NCBI GenBank assembly: GCA_022425585.1
Contig: JAKMFF010000253.1
Location: 1 to 5,389, forward strand
Origin: Candidatus Poseidoniaceae archaeon
GTDB taxonomy: Archaea; Thermoplasmatota; Poseidoniia; Poseidoniales; Poseidoniaceae
DNA: 5,389 nt
Direction of reading: 5' to 3'
Position 1 is the stretch's first letter. Every line of letters begins with the position of its first letter. This document shows, one piece after another, positions 5,388 through 5,389 of this stretch. The notes beneath the pieces are model-generated. The model saw nothing but the letters and a program-made list of their open reading frames with translations, did not search any database and was not told the DNA's origin. The translations under genes and the position numbers were made by a program.

Positions 5388-5389
5388 GT

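Overview
The window looks like chromosomal DNA of an archaeon, most likely an uncultured euryarchaeon. A marine Thermoplasmata-type lineage (Marine Group II/III-like) is my best guess, made without any database search. The archaeal evidence is a clamp-loader gene of the replication factor C small-subunit type, a 49-residue RNA polymerase subunit P (Rpo12), a tRNA gene without encoded CCA, and TATA-like elements about 25-30 nt ahead of start codons that lack Shine-Dalgarno sites (leaderless style). No mobile element, CRISPR array, integrase or phage gene is visible. Genes are tightly packed, and no gene-free stretch approaches 300 bases.

Layout. The left third (1-1612) is a minus-strand information-processing block. 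Read in transcription order it holds tRNA-Asp(GTC), rpoP, a divergent RFC small-subunit-like AAA+ ATPase, and tRNA-Arg(CCT). A short GC-rich divergent intergenic region (1613-1681) contains one AT-rich element placed to serve both tRNA-Asp (leftward) and the next gene (rightward). The middle (1682-4248) carries two plus-strand genes. The first is a 526-residue protein with a long acidic, proline-rich, probably disordered N-terminal half, a short coiled coil, and a C-terminal class II aldolase/adducin-like domain with degenerate active-site motifs. The second is a DUF523-DUF1722 fusion (TudS/YbgA type) with the three cysteines expected for an Fe-S cluster. The right end (4263-5355) is a minus-strand pair: a short-chain dehydrogenase/reductase-like protein whose catalytic tyrosine position is isoleucine, overlapping by 14 bp a small Rieske [2Fe-2S] protein. 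This pair starts from a clear TATA-like promoter at the right edge and converges on the DUF523-DUF1722 gene with only 14 bp between the stop codons.

How the genes fit together. The left block is housekeeping (transcription, DNA replication, translation). The right-hand pair is probably a translationally coupled redox or metabolic unit, because the Rieske gene's strong ribosome-binding site lies inside the end of the SDR gene. The two middle genes may be co-transcribed, but nothing ties their functions together directly. The most unusual items are the adducin-reminiscent protein with apparently lost aldolase residues and a fresh 75-bp internal duplication, the Tyr-less SDR paired with a Rieske protein, the divergent clamp-loader subunit, and the shared divergent TATA element.
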